This document shows positions 43,489-51,192 of a DNA stretch of 64,000 nt, piece by piece. Within the stretch, counting starts at the first letter, position 1, and each line of letters begins with the position of its first letter. The notes under the pieces are model-generated. The model made no database searches, was not told the origin of the DNA, and was given only the letters and a program-made list of their open reading frames with translations. The translations under genes and the position numbers were made by a program. This stretch comes from Roseivirga sp. GTDB lineage: Bacteria; Bacteroidota; Bacteroidia; Cytophagales; Cyclobacteriaceae. The stretch is taken from positions 186,001 through 250,000 of the forward strand of contig JAAWWF010000027.1 in assembly GCA_021404565.1 (NCBI GenBank). The letters run 5' to 3'.

Positions 43489-44325
43489 ATGCTCAGCCTT
43501 ACCAGCTTACTTTTTGCCTATCTGTTTGCCTTAACTCACCCATTTACGCTCCAACAAACCAATATCAATATCGATAACACCTTATTAATTATCGCAGTCA
43601 GTACCTCAATTATTATCCTGGTCATTCTGGCTGCCATAGCCCACGTGACTGCAAAAAAACGGGCACTCGATCAACTGTTTGACGAGTTTACCGGCAATCA
43701 GGAAGATTGGCTGAACAACCGCCTGGAGCAGAGAGCAAAACACCTTGTAGCACAGAATTTGGCCCTCATTCAGCAAAGTACAGCACTGCTTACTATACAG
43801 AAACAAAACCAAGCCCACCTGCAAGCGCTCAACTTGTTTGACACCATAGACGCTGTACAATCGGAGCTCAGGACCTTGCTAAAAGAACCAAGCCAAAGTA
43901 TTCAGGTGAGCGTTCCATCAGATCTCAGTGTTACGGCTAATCCAATGCTCCTAAAACATCTGCTTCTCCAGCTATTGCTCGAACTGATGCAGCAAGCAGA
44001 TACCAACATTATAGTCGCGGCCACCCGACTCCCGGAAAAAGAATGCATACAACTGAGCCTGAGGCCTGTTGAAAAACTGAGCCATCAACTCGAAGAAAAA
44101 AACTTAACCCGGCCATATCCTAATGGAGTATTGGCCTTCTGTCAAATGGCAATCGCCTCATTTGGGGGAACTATAGAAGCTGCAACCACCCCTGAAAAAG
44201 GCGTCACTTACCATTTACAACTGGCGGCTGTCATCGATGGACCTTCTCCTCAATCTGGTTCATTGATGCAGCTCGCCCAGTCCGGTGGAGAAACCACCAT
44301 AAATCAGCCAGGTCAGATTTTTTAA
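43489..44325 (+). CDS. Membrane protein with degenerate histidine-kinase ATPase region
   Basis: The protein has 278 residues. A signal-like segment (LFAYLFALTHPFTL) and a membrane helix (LLIIAVSTSIIILVILAAIA) lead into a helical coil (LNNRLEQRAKHLVAQNLALIQQ). The C-terminal part then reads like a histidine kinase ATPase domain: NPMLLKHLLLQLLLELMQQA sits where the N-box is expected, and CQMAIASFGGTIEAATTPEKG where G2 ends. The N-box asparagine, G1 DxGxG and G2 GxGL are missing and there is no H-box histidine. It is likely a non-catalytic kinase relative, transcribed divergently from the kinase/regulator pair. Confidence 0.65.
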   Translation: MLSLTSLLFAYLFALTHPFTLQQTNINIDNTLLIIAVSTSIIILVILAAIAHVTAKKRALDQLFDEFTGNQEDWLNNRLEQRAKHLVAQNLALIQQSTALLTIQKQNQAHLQALNLFDTIDAVQSELRTLLKEPSQSIQVSVPSDLSVTANPMLLKHLLLQLLLELMQQADTNIIVAATRLPEKECIQLSLRPVEKLSHQLEEKNLTRPYPNGVLAFCQMAIASFGGTIEAATTPEKGVTYHLQLAAVIDGPSPQSGSLMQLAQSGGETTINQPGQIF

Positions 44326-44428
44326 CAAAAAACAATACAAATCAAAAAGGCCACGCAGCCAAAACCATTTTCAGCAGTATTGAATAAAAGCTCTTGAAAG
44401 AGAGTGGCCAGGGCAGGAATCTTTGACG

Positions 44429-44662
44429 ATGATAGGTGGAGAAAAAATAGCATTGCAACTGGAAACAGATCAGGGGGAATCCGAAGTGCAGATACCAGCG
44501 GTATTAGCTGCCTTGCTTGAACAAAACGAGCATGCACGTAACCAATTCTACAAACTCAGTGCGGCACACAAAATCCGGCTGATCCGGAACATAAGAGGTA
44601 CCAGCGAAATGGATAAACAAATCGGTATGAGCTTAAAACTACTAAGCGGGACAGAGTCATAA
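44429..44662 (+). CDS. Short YdeI/OmdA-like protein
   Basis: The protein has 77 residues from ATG 44429 (TTG 44423 also in frame). The segment GEKIALQLETDQGESEVQIPAVLAALLEQ fits the end of a DUF1905 barrel. NQFYKLSAAHKIRLIRNIRG fits the OmdA-type (YdeI) helical motif, in which an L-S-x-x-H/Y-(K/R) pattern is conserved. The N-terminal half of DUF1905 is missing, so this is either a short variant or a remnant. It lies 97 bases after the kinase-like gene and has a terminator behind it. Confidence 0.55.
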   Translation: MIGGEKIALQLETDQGESEVQIPAVLAALLEQNEHARNQFYKLSAAHKIRLIRNIRGTSEMDKQIGMSLKLLSGTES

Positions 44663-44729
44663 AGAGTGAAGAGGTGGGTACCCGGTCGCCCGAAAATGGT
44701 GGTTTAAAGGCCGGGAAAGTGGAGTAAAT

Positions 44730-44766
44730 AAGGCCCCGGCTACAATAGTCGGGGTTTTGTTTTTTG
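44730..44766 (+). terminator. Rho-independent terminator
   Basis: GGCCCCGGC-tacaata-GTCGGGG with one mismatched pair, then TTTTGTTTTTTG. It ends the gene run that starts at 43489. Confidence 0.75.
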
Positions 44767-45089
44767 AATACCCTCAGCAACTAATAGACAATAAAGTATT
44801 TTCCGTGAACAACCCGATCGTATTGGTTGTAGCTCAACAATTTTCCTTAGTTTTAAATCCTGTTTATCAGTATCCACATATCATTCGCGTCACTCAAAAA
44901 GACGCCCTCTTTTCAGGGGTAGTATAATCATTCAAACATAGTTTGAGCCGAATATCTGCGCCTGCTCACTTCTACATATTTTAAATCAGAGCCCGATTAT
45001 TAATCAGGCCAATCTTCCCTGTCTTGTGGTTAAACAATCATTAATAAGCCAAATCCACAGCAAGCGGGACTAACAAAAAATGATACTAC
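44767..45089. other. AT-rich spacer, no gene seen
   Basis: This 323-base stretch lies between the terminator and the SnoaL-like gene. It is AT-rich with no ORF of note; the promoter of the next gene is expected in its right half, but no consensus box is obvious. Confidence 0.4.
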
Positions 45090-45848
45090 ATGAAAAACAG
45101 TAATAGCAATAAGCAAGTCGTACTTGAATTCTATAAAAACGTCATAGGCAAAAAGGACACAGTCTTTGCTGAGAGAGTACTTACGGATAATTACATCCAA
45201 CACAATCCAATGATCAAAACCGGAAAATCCGGTTTAATCGAAGCCATTGAGATGTTGAAACAAATACCAACACCTGAGAATCCGCCCAGGCCTTTTATGC
45301 GCTTAATAGCAGAAGGTGATTTGGTCGCAGCTCACATGATGGTTGAGTTCAATGGTTTAATGAAAGTCGTGCTGGATTTGTTCCGACTGGAAAACGGACT
45401 GATTGCCGAACATTGGGATGCCATTCAGGATGTAACAGCCATGGGTTCACATGCTGACTGGATGATCGATGGTCCTGTACAAATTGAAGACAGACCTCAG
45501 AGTGATCACAATAAGTCAATCGTTGAGAACTGGTGTCAACAGATACTGATCGACAGAAAACATGAAATGATTTCAATATTCGTATCTGCCGACTTGACCT
45601 GGCATTCTCCCGAGGTGATACATGAAATATCAGATATTGGCAAAGCACTTGAACAAATCAAGATCGAAAAAGTCCATCTGATCATGGGTGAAGGGAATTT
45701 CGTGGTAACTCAATCAACAGGTACCCTGAACGAACAACCTCATGTCTTTTATGATATTCACAGACTTGAGAATGGGAAATTGCAAGAGCACTGGTCAGTA
45801 AGTCAGGCAATCCCGGCCGTGATGGCACATGAAAACGGGATGATTTAG
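45090..45848 (+). CDS. Two-domain SnoaL-like protein
   Basis: The protein has 252 residues and two tandem SnoaL/NTF2-like domains. The first holds VLEFYKNVIGKKDTVFAERVL, NYIQHNPMI and FRLENGLIAEHWDAIQDV. The second repeats the pattern from NKSIVENWCQQILID to IHRLENGKLQEHWSVSQAIP. The repeated GL/GK-I/L-x-EHWD/S motif is the signature of this polyketide-cyclase-like family, found in many small exported or cytoplasmic proteins of unknown substrate. It is cytoplasmic here. Not linked to its neighbours by spacing. Confidence 0.82.
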   Translation: MKNSNSNKQVVLEFYKNVIGKKDTVFAERVLTDNYIQHNPMIKTGKSGLIEAIEMLKQIPTPENPPRPFMRLIAEGDLVAAHMMVEFNGLMKVVLDLFRLENGLIAEHWDAIQDVTAMGSHADWMIDGPVQIEDRPQSDHNKSIVENWCQQILIDRKHEMISIFVSADLTWHSPEVIHEISDIGKALEQIKIEKVHLIMGEGNFVVTQSTGTLNEQPHVFYDIHRLENGKLQEHWSVSQAIPAVMAHENGMI

Positions 45849-45927
45849 ACAGTATCAGAACATAGTTATTTTCACAACACCTAACTTTAGGGCATCGGAT
45901 AAGTATCATAACTCATCAGGTGCCCTT

Positions 45928-46427
45928 ATGGAAAACCAACTAGCATTGACCAAAACTCTGACCTACGAATCCCTTCAACTCAGACTTACTGATTTTGAAA
46001 ATGAACTCGAAAGTCGTGAATATGAAGCCTGTCGATTTAAAATCAACGGACTTAAGGTAGTTTGCAGAACTGCCAAAATCACGCCTGCTAAAACGGGACA
46101 GTTTGTAACCCTTTGGAAGAGAATAGCTGAGGGTCCGATAGCCCCTTTGGATGATCATGACGCCTTCGAACTGGTCTTAATCAATGTAAAAAAGGCGATC
46201 TCACAGGTCAGTTCGTTTTTCCAAAAGCAGTGCTTTGTAAAAGGGGCATCGTCTCGCAAAAACCAAAGGAGGACAAGCGGGCTTTCCGTGTCTATCCACC
46301 CTGGGACGAAACCACCAGCAGACAAGCTCAAAAGACTCAGGCCTGGCAATCCGAATTCTTTGTATCGCTAAACTCTGACATACCCATCGACTATGAAAAG
46401 GTCAGAAAGCTTTATCTTCAGAGCTGA
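45928..46427 (+). CDS. MepB family protein, frameshifted
   Basis: The first ~89 codons (frame from ATG 45928) fit MepB: ACRFKINGLKVVCRTAKITP and KTGQFVTLWKR. The rest of the domain continues in the -1 frame (GDLTGQFVFPK, KRGIVSQKP, KRAFRVYPPWDETTSRQAQ) to the stop at 46427; the zero frame runs on with unrelated residues to 46371. The break lies in a run of six A residues (46188-46193), where the zero-frame codons spell A AAA AAG, the canonical -1 slippery heptamer. Either a deletion of one A (mutation or sequencing error) or programmed frameshifting explains it. The function of MepB is unknown. Confidence 0.7.
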
Positions 46428-46439
46428 CATTTAAGACTT

Positions 46440-47171
46440 ATGAAAATATGCCTTGCCCAGATTGCCTCTGACCCGGGAAATATTGCCGCCAATATAGCCC
46501 GGCACGAGGAGTTTATAAGTGCAGCAGCAGAACACAAAGCTGACCTCATCGTATTTCCTGAACTATCAATATGTGGGTATGAACCAGCGGTAGCCGTTGA
46601 TACTGCTCTGCAAAAAGAGGATGAACGCCTGGATACGTTTCAGCAGCTCAGCGATGCACATGCTCTTACCATTGGCATAGGAGTGCCTTTAAAGCAGGAT
46701 ACTGCAGTCGCTATAGCTATGCTTATTTTTCAACCTGCCAGTCCACGGGAAGTTTATGCCAAAAAGTACCTGCATGAAGATGAAGAACCCTGGTTTGTAA
46801 GTGGAGAAAGTACCGTAACCGCCATGGGTCCTGAAAATGAAATAGCCCTGGCGATTTGCTACGAAATCTCAGTTGCTGAGCATGCGAAAGAAGCCTGTAA
46901 CAAGGAGACCCGCATTTACCTTAGCAGTGTAGCCAAAACACCCGGTGGTGTCATCAAGGCCTCCGATCGCCTTGCGGCCCTGGCAAGTGAGTTAAAAATA
47001 GTCACCATGATGTCTAACTGCATCGGGCCCTGTGAAGGACAGCAGGGTGGTGGAAAAAGTGCTATCTGGAATGGTCAGGGAGCCCTGATCAGTCAGTTGA
47101 GTGAGAACAAGGAAGGCATGATCATCTTCGACACCGAAACGGGAGATTGTCTTCAAAGAAAACTTGACTAG
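46440..47171 (+). CDS. Carbon-nitrogen hydrolase (nitrilase family)
   Basis: The protein has 243 residues and is cytoplasmic. The catalytic triad is clear: glutamate in LIVFPELSICGY, lysine in VYAKKYLH and cysteine in ALAICYEIS. Nitrilase-superfamily enzymes cleave amides or nitriles; the substrate here is unknown. It starts 12 bases after the MepB stop and 82 bases before the isochorismatase-like gene, and all three lie in the same direction, so a shared transcript is possible. Confidence 0.88.
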   Translation: MKICLAQIASDPGNIAANIARHEEFISAAAEHKADLIVFPELSICGYEPAVAVDTALQKEDERLDTFQQLSDAHALTIGIGVPLKQDTAVAIAMLIFQPASPREVYAKKYLHEDEEPWFVSGESTVTAMGPENEIALAICYEISVAEHAKEACNKETRIYLSSVAKTPGGVIKASDRLAALASELKIVTMMSNCIGPCEGQQGGGKSAIWNGQGALISQLSENKEGMIIFDTETGDCLQRKLD

Positions 47172-47253
47172 TCTGACTGTACCCCTGCATTGTTTGAACC
47201 AAATTGATTGGTCTGATTTTTTGCCCTGATCAAATAATTATCAATCTTCGACC

Positions 47254-47796
47254 ATGTCGAAAAAAGCTCTTTTGATTATTGATATGCAGCAAGGTGACTT
47301 CCCTCCTGTCAAACCCAGGTATCAGGCTGAGCTGACGATTGAAACGATCGCTCAGCTTGTTGCGAATTTCCGTTCGCTCGATCAGCCCGTGGTATATATT
47401 CAGCATGATGGCAGTGCCGAAAGTGTCTTTATGCCCGGCACCAGCGACTGGGAAATAGTATCAGAATTAACTCCTCGGCCCGCAGACATCATCGTAAGCA
47501 AATCAGCGAATAACGCCTTTTACAGAAGTGAACTGGACGAGCTGCTGAAGCAACTGAAAGTTAATGAGCTATTTGTGACGGGAAGCGCTACAGATTTTTG
47601 CGTCAATGCCACGGTGCAGGCCGGCTTGTCACTGGACTATCAAATCACGGTGATAGCCAATGCACACACCACCGCTGACCGACCGAAGCTTGGTGCGCAA
47701 CAGGTAATAGATCATTACAACTGGGTGTGGGATAATATGACGCCAACCCAAGGGTCAATCAGGGTTCTCAACACAAAGGAAATTGATTTGGATTGA
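47254..47796 (+). CDS. Isochorismatase-family cysteine hydrolase
   Basis: The protein has 180 residues. The triad fits the family: aspartate in LLIIDMQQGDF, lysine in IVSKSANNAF and cysteine in SATDFCVNATVQAG, with a preceding cis-peptide-like TGS. Such enzymes cleave amides or thioester-like bonds of small molecules; substrate unknown. Its stop is one base from the stop of the convergent regulator gene, so the two transcripts overlap tail to tail. Confidence 0.88.
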   Translation: MSKKALLIIDMQQGDFPPVKPRYQAELTIETIAQLVANFRSLDQPVVYIQHDGSAESVFMPGTSDWEIVSELTPRPADIIVSKSANNAFYRSELDELLKQLKVNELFVTGSATDFCVNATVQAGLSLDYQITVIANAHTTADRPKLGAQQVIDHYNWVWDNMTPTQGSIRVLNTKEIDLD

Positions 47797-47797
47797 T

Positions 47798-49042
47798 CTA
47801 TCTCAACCAAACCTCCTGCCCGGTCTGGTCTTTCAGGTTCAGTGTTTCCACCTCACCCAGCCCCAGGAATTTAAATCGCAGCCCTACAAGTCTTCCCATT
47901 GAATTCTTATAGTCCATCTCGAATACCTCTTTGCCCTGAATAGCAACATGCATTACCTGATCCCTTACGGTCAGTTCTAATTCTGTGAATTCAGTAAAAT
48001 CGGTTCCAAAAGCCGAGAGATCATGTTCTTTTCCACTCAGAAATACATCATTCAACAGAAGGTCATTATCTGAACTGCATCCGGTCTTGGAGAAAGGAAT
48101 AATCATAGCACCACCCGAACCAATGACGTAAATCTTCACGGCCTGGCAAACGGCCCATTTTTCGCTCCAGTCTACTTTTACCTTTGCTGACAGGCTGAAG
48201 TTGTCGCCTGATATGTTTCCCAGATCGTCTATATAGTGATACACGGAAACCAAAGGCTCCTCAGAGTTTCGAATTTCTGCAGATAGCTCTGAAGGGTAGC
48301 TCAGTCCGTTATCGTCCAGCAGCCTCGGATCGAAGTATTTGGGTATCGGTTCGTATTCAACGGTTCCTATCCATCCATTGCTTCTCAAAAACAAATCATG
48401 CTCACGTGCTATCCTGCCATCTACCACCAGTTTAGCCCTGAAGTAGCCGGGAAAATAATAGATTCCTGTGGCCTGTCCCTGATTACGCTTGATGGCAATG
48501 GTTTTGGTCTGGTCCCAATACTGTTGAATGTATAAGCTATCGGCATCCACCTCGTTGAGGTCGAAATCAAATACCACAGAATTGGGATACGAATTGGTAA
48601 CAGGGCGGCTCGAAAAAGAAATGGCATCGAATACCACCGGAGTATCAAAGCTCTTATTACTAACCAATAGAATGATCAGCAGGGCTGAGAAGAAACCAGC
48701 TGTAACATAAAGTGATTTTTTTGAGAAGCTGGGGCCGGTAGATTTCCGTTTCTTCTTCCAGCCAGGCTTGGAGAGTCTGAAGGCCCTCCAGTTTTCGTAG
48801 TCGAGGTACTGGCAAAGTGCATCGAGTGTACTAATGCTTGGCGAGCCCTCGTATTTTACCACACCCCAAAACCTTTTCAGGGTTACCGGGCTCAGCACAA
48901 TTTTACATTTGCTAAAAATACGATCGCTCAGCTCAGTAAATATAGAGCTGTGCCATTCGGCAACAGGCCCCCAGTCGAGCTGTTTTTCCAACTCCTTGCG
49001 TAGCCGGTCAATGTCCTTAACCTTGAGCGAATCCTGTGGCAT
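47798..49042 (-). CDS. Membrane-anchored protein with N-terminal DNA-binding-like region
   Basis: The protein has 414 residues. Residues 1-95 contain SPVTLKRFWGVVKYEGSPSI and LDALCQYLDYENWRAF, a helical arrangement resembling an HTH. A basic stretch (KPGWKKKRKSTG) and one membrane segment (VTAGFFSALLIILLVSN) follow. Beyond it lies a large extracytoplasmic part: a segment with VVFDFDLNEVDADSLYIQQYW, then a LamG-like sandwich at the end (NFSLSAKVKVDWSEKW to VGLRFKFLGLGEVETLNL). It may be a one-component membrane sensor; this is inference. The divergent gene starts 113 bases away and may be its target. Confidence 0.6.
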   Translation of the reverse strand: MPQDSLKVKDIDRLRKELEKQLDWGPVAEWHSSIFTELSDRIFSKCKIVLSPVTLKRFWGVVKYEGSPSISTLDALCQYLDYENWRAFRLSKPGWKKKRKSTGPSFSKKSLYVTAGFFSALLIILLVSNKSFDTPVVFDAISFSSRPVTNSYPNSVVFDFDLNEVDADSLYIQQYWDQTKTIAIKRNQGQATGIYYFPGYFRAKLVVDGRIAREHDLFLRSNGWIGTVEYEPIPKYFDPRLLDDNGLSYPSELSAEIRNSEEPLVSVYHYIDDLGNISGDNFSLSAKVKVDWSEKWAVCQAVKIYVIGSGGAMIIPFSKTGCSSDNDLLLNDVFLSGKEHDLSAFGTDFTEFTELELTVRDQVMHVAIQGKEVFEMDYKNSMGRLVGLRFKFLGLGEVETLNLKDQTGQEVWLR

Positions 49043-49154
49043 ATGGGCCTAAAGGTCCCCATTTATAGGCGAATGAACAATACTGAATAAAGATGAATCA
49101 CAATGTTACCGAAGAATTTCGGAAGCCTTCGGGTCTCTGCCGTAAGTATGCAAC

Positions 49155-50261
49155 ATGGTTAGAAACAAGATTATCGCAACACTGATCTGGCTCTCACTCG
49201 CATCTGCGGTCAGCGCACAGGAATTCATCCCATTCGACACTGCCCACTGGAACATCAGAGGCAAGACCTATCTCACGGAAAATTATAAAGGCAAGGACGC
49301 TATCTACTTGAGGGGTGGGAACATTTTGCTCAAAAACACCAGATTTCTGAATGGAACCATCGAATACGATGTGTTTCTGAAAGAGGAGCAGGCTTTTCCC
49401 GGAGTCTATTTCCGGGCTTATTCGTCTCATGCCGAGCAGTTCTTTCTCAGGCCACACCTTTCGGGTAAGCCTGACGCCAACCAGGCGGCTCCTTTGCTCA
49501 ACGGTATTACACCCTGGCAGCTCTACTTCGGGCCAAAGTACTCCTTTGCCTATGAGTATAATTATGACGACTGGACACACGTAAAACTGGTAGTGAACGG
49601 AGACCGCGCTCAGGTATTCCTCGACTATTCAGAGACACCTCATCTCTCCTGGAATTTGTTTCATGAGACACGCGCAGGACAAATTGTACTCACAGCCGGT
49701 GGGGCTTCTGCCATGCACCTGGCCAATATAACGGTAGACGAAAACGCCACTACTTTGGTGGACTTTAAACCGGGTGAAAGAGAGCCCATTGAGGGCTTGA
49801 TTCAGGAGTGGCAGGTATCCGATATGTTTGAAGAAAAAGAGCTTGATGACCTTGCACAATTGAAGTCATTGATAAACGGGAGAAAATGGGACGAAAAGAT
49901 TCAGGTAGAAGAAGGTACCGCTGCCAATATATCAAGGGCAAGGCTGCTCTTTGACGGTACACCGGCCAATACCGTGTTTGCCAAGGTTACCATCAACGCT
50001 GACAGCAAAATGACCCGACTCTTCGAGTTTGGCTATAGCGACCGGGTAGTGGCCATTCTCAATGGAAAGCCCATCTACCGGGGCTCTAACAAATGGCGCT
50101 CACGCGATTATCGTTACCTGGGTACTGTCGGCCTTTTCGATTCTGTTTACCTCAACCTTAAAAAGGGTGAGAACACATTGCTCTTTGCCGTGTCAGAAGA
50201 TTTTGGTGGGTGGCTCATTACCGGCAGGTTTGCCGATGACAGCGGACTCACGGTAAAGTAG
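49155..50261 (+). CDS. Exported LamG-like protein
   Basis: The protein has 368 residues. The signal peptide ends SLASAVSAQ. Residues about 40-195 form a concanavalin/LamG-like sandwich (GTIEYDVFLKEEQAFPGVYF, WTHVKLVVNGDRAQVFLDY, NITVDENAT). The C-terminal ~120 residues are a second beta domain (TRLFEFGYSDRVVAILNGK, NLKKGENTLLFAVSEDFGGW), like jelly-roll modules of glycoside hydrolases. No catalytic motif is visible. It sits divergent to the membrane-anchored regulator-like gene, which also ends in a LamG-like domain. Confidence 0.72.
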   Translation: MVRNKIIATLIWLSLASAVSAQEFIPFDTAHWNIRGKTYLTENYKGKDAIYLRGGNILLKNTRFLNGTIEYDVFLKEEQAFPGVYFRAYSSHAEQFFLRPHLSGKPDANQAAPLLNGITPWQLYFGPKYSFAYEYNYDDWTHVKLVVNGDRAQVFLDYSETPHLSWNLFHETRAGQIVLTAGGASAMHLANITVDENATTLVDFKPGEREPIEGLIQEWQVSDMFEEKELDDLAQLKSLINGRKWDEKIQVEEGTAANISRARLLFDGTPANTVFAKVTINADSKMTRLFEFGYSDRVVAILNGKPIYRGSNKWRSRDYRYLGTVGLFDSVYLNLKKGENTLLFAVSEDFGGWLITGRFADDSGLTVK

Positions 50262-50302
50262 CATTGGTCAAGGAGTACATTTGAAGTCAGATAATATGGC
50301 CG

Positions 50303-50325
50303 GGGGTTTCTCCATGGAGAACCCC
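50303..50325. terminator. Palindrome between convergent genes
   Basis: GGGGTTTCTCC-AT-GGAGAACCCC, a near-perfect dyad with one extra T, between two convergent genes. Probably a bidirectional terminator. Confidence 0.6.
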
Positions 50326-50373
50326 TGGTTCATATTCAAAAGAAGTTTTGGACCAGAATCTACGGTCTCATCC

Positions 50374-51192
50374 TCAAAATTCCTTCTCCATATAATTGAA
50401 GCTAAATACTCCAAAGAAGCCCAACACCGGGGTACCGGTGGATGTGTCCAGAATGTTGCCCTCCAAATCTGCCGGTGGCGTGCCAAAGAGGCGGTCGGGT
50501 CCCCCGGAATCAGGGTCCGAATCAATTTGCGACAGCCACTGAGCATGAGAGTTTACGTAAAACTGGTAAGTGTAATAGTTTAGGTTTAACAGGCTCGCAC
50601 TCACCTTGCCTCCACCTACTTCGGGTATTTCTATAAAGGCCTGATCATTCCCATTGAAAAGCACATCGTTTGACCTTTCAAACACTTCACTCACCACTTC
50701 ATCGCCTTCAAAAAAGCGAAAATGAACCATATAAAAATTTGTTTCCTCACCCGGATCACTGAAAACAACTCTTGTTCTACCGTTTTCACTGGTAATGTCT
50801 TTTACTTCTACAGGAGTCTTTAATGGTTCTTCGTCTGACATGAGTAACCTACCGTCTCTTAACTCCACTTCTATCCAGTACAAATTACCTACCCTGCCGA
50901 TTACTCTTTGTGTGGTGGTATAAGCCCCATTCTCAATGGTGAAATCCCCGGTCAGGAGTCTTTTTGTTCCATCCGTATCGCGGGTATAGAGCCGAACCCT
51001 GGCATCGTTTATCCGATTGGGTACAGGGTTGTCAGGTGCGGTAGTTTCCTGAATGTGGATGGTGATATAGTCGGTTCTGTTGAGTAGAATACCGGAGATG
51101 AATATTTCGGGTTCGAAATCCGTTCCCAATGGAATTTCCTGAGTACAGCCGGGTATCAGAAAACATGTCAGTATGTATATCAGTTTTTTCAT
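50374..51192 (-). CDS. DUF4249 lipoprotein
   Basis: The protein has 272 residues. The lipobox is clear (TCFLIPGCTQ). The mature part follows the DUF4249 layout: PEIFISGILLNRTDYITIHI (an Ig-like start), DARVRLYTRD and LYWIEVELRDGRLLMSDEEP, then a long beta domain with VGGGKVSASLLNLN. In Bacteroidota these lipoproteins sit beside a TonB-dependent receptor and probably cap it or help bind ligand. Its start overlaps the receptor stop by one base (TGATG). Confidence 0.88.
   Translation of the reverse strand: MKKLIYILTCFLIPGCTQEIPLGTDFEPEIFISGILLNRTDYITIHIQETTAPDNPVPNRINDARVRLYTRDTDGTKRLLTGDFTIENGAYTTTQRVIGRVGNLYWIEVELRDGRLLMSDEEPLKTPVEVKDITSENGRTRVVFSDPGEETNFYMVHFRFFEGDEVVSEVFERSNDVLFNGNDQAFIEIPEVGGGKVSASLLNLNYYTYQFYVNSHAQWLSQIDSDPDSGGPDRLFGTPPADLEGNILDTSTGTPVLGFFGVFSFNYMEKEF

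Noticed and set aside
46188-46194. Firm claim of programmed frameshifting
   Set aside because: A one-base loss in an A run explains the split as well; no stimulatory structure was proven.
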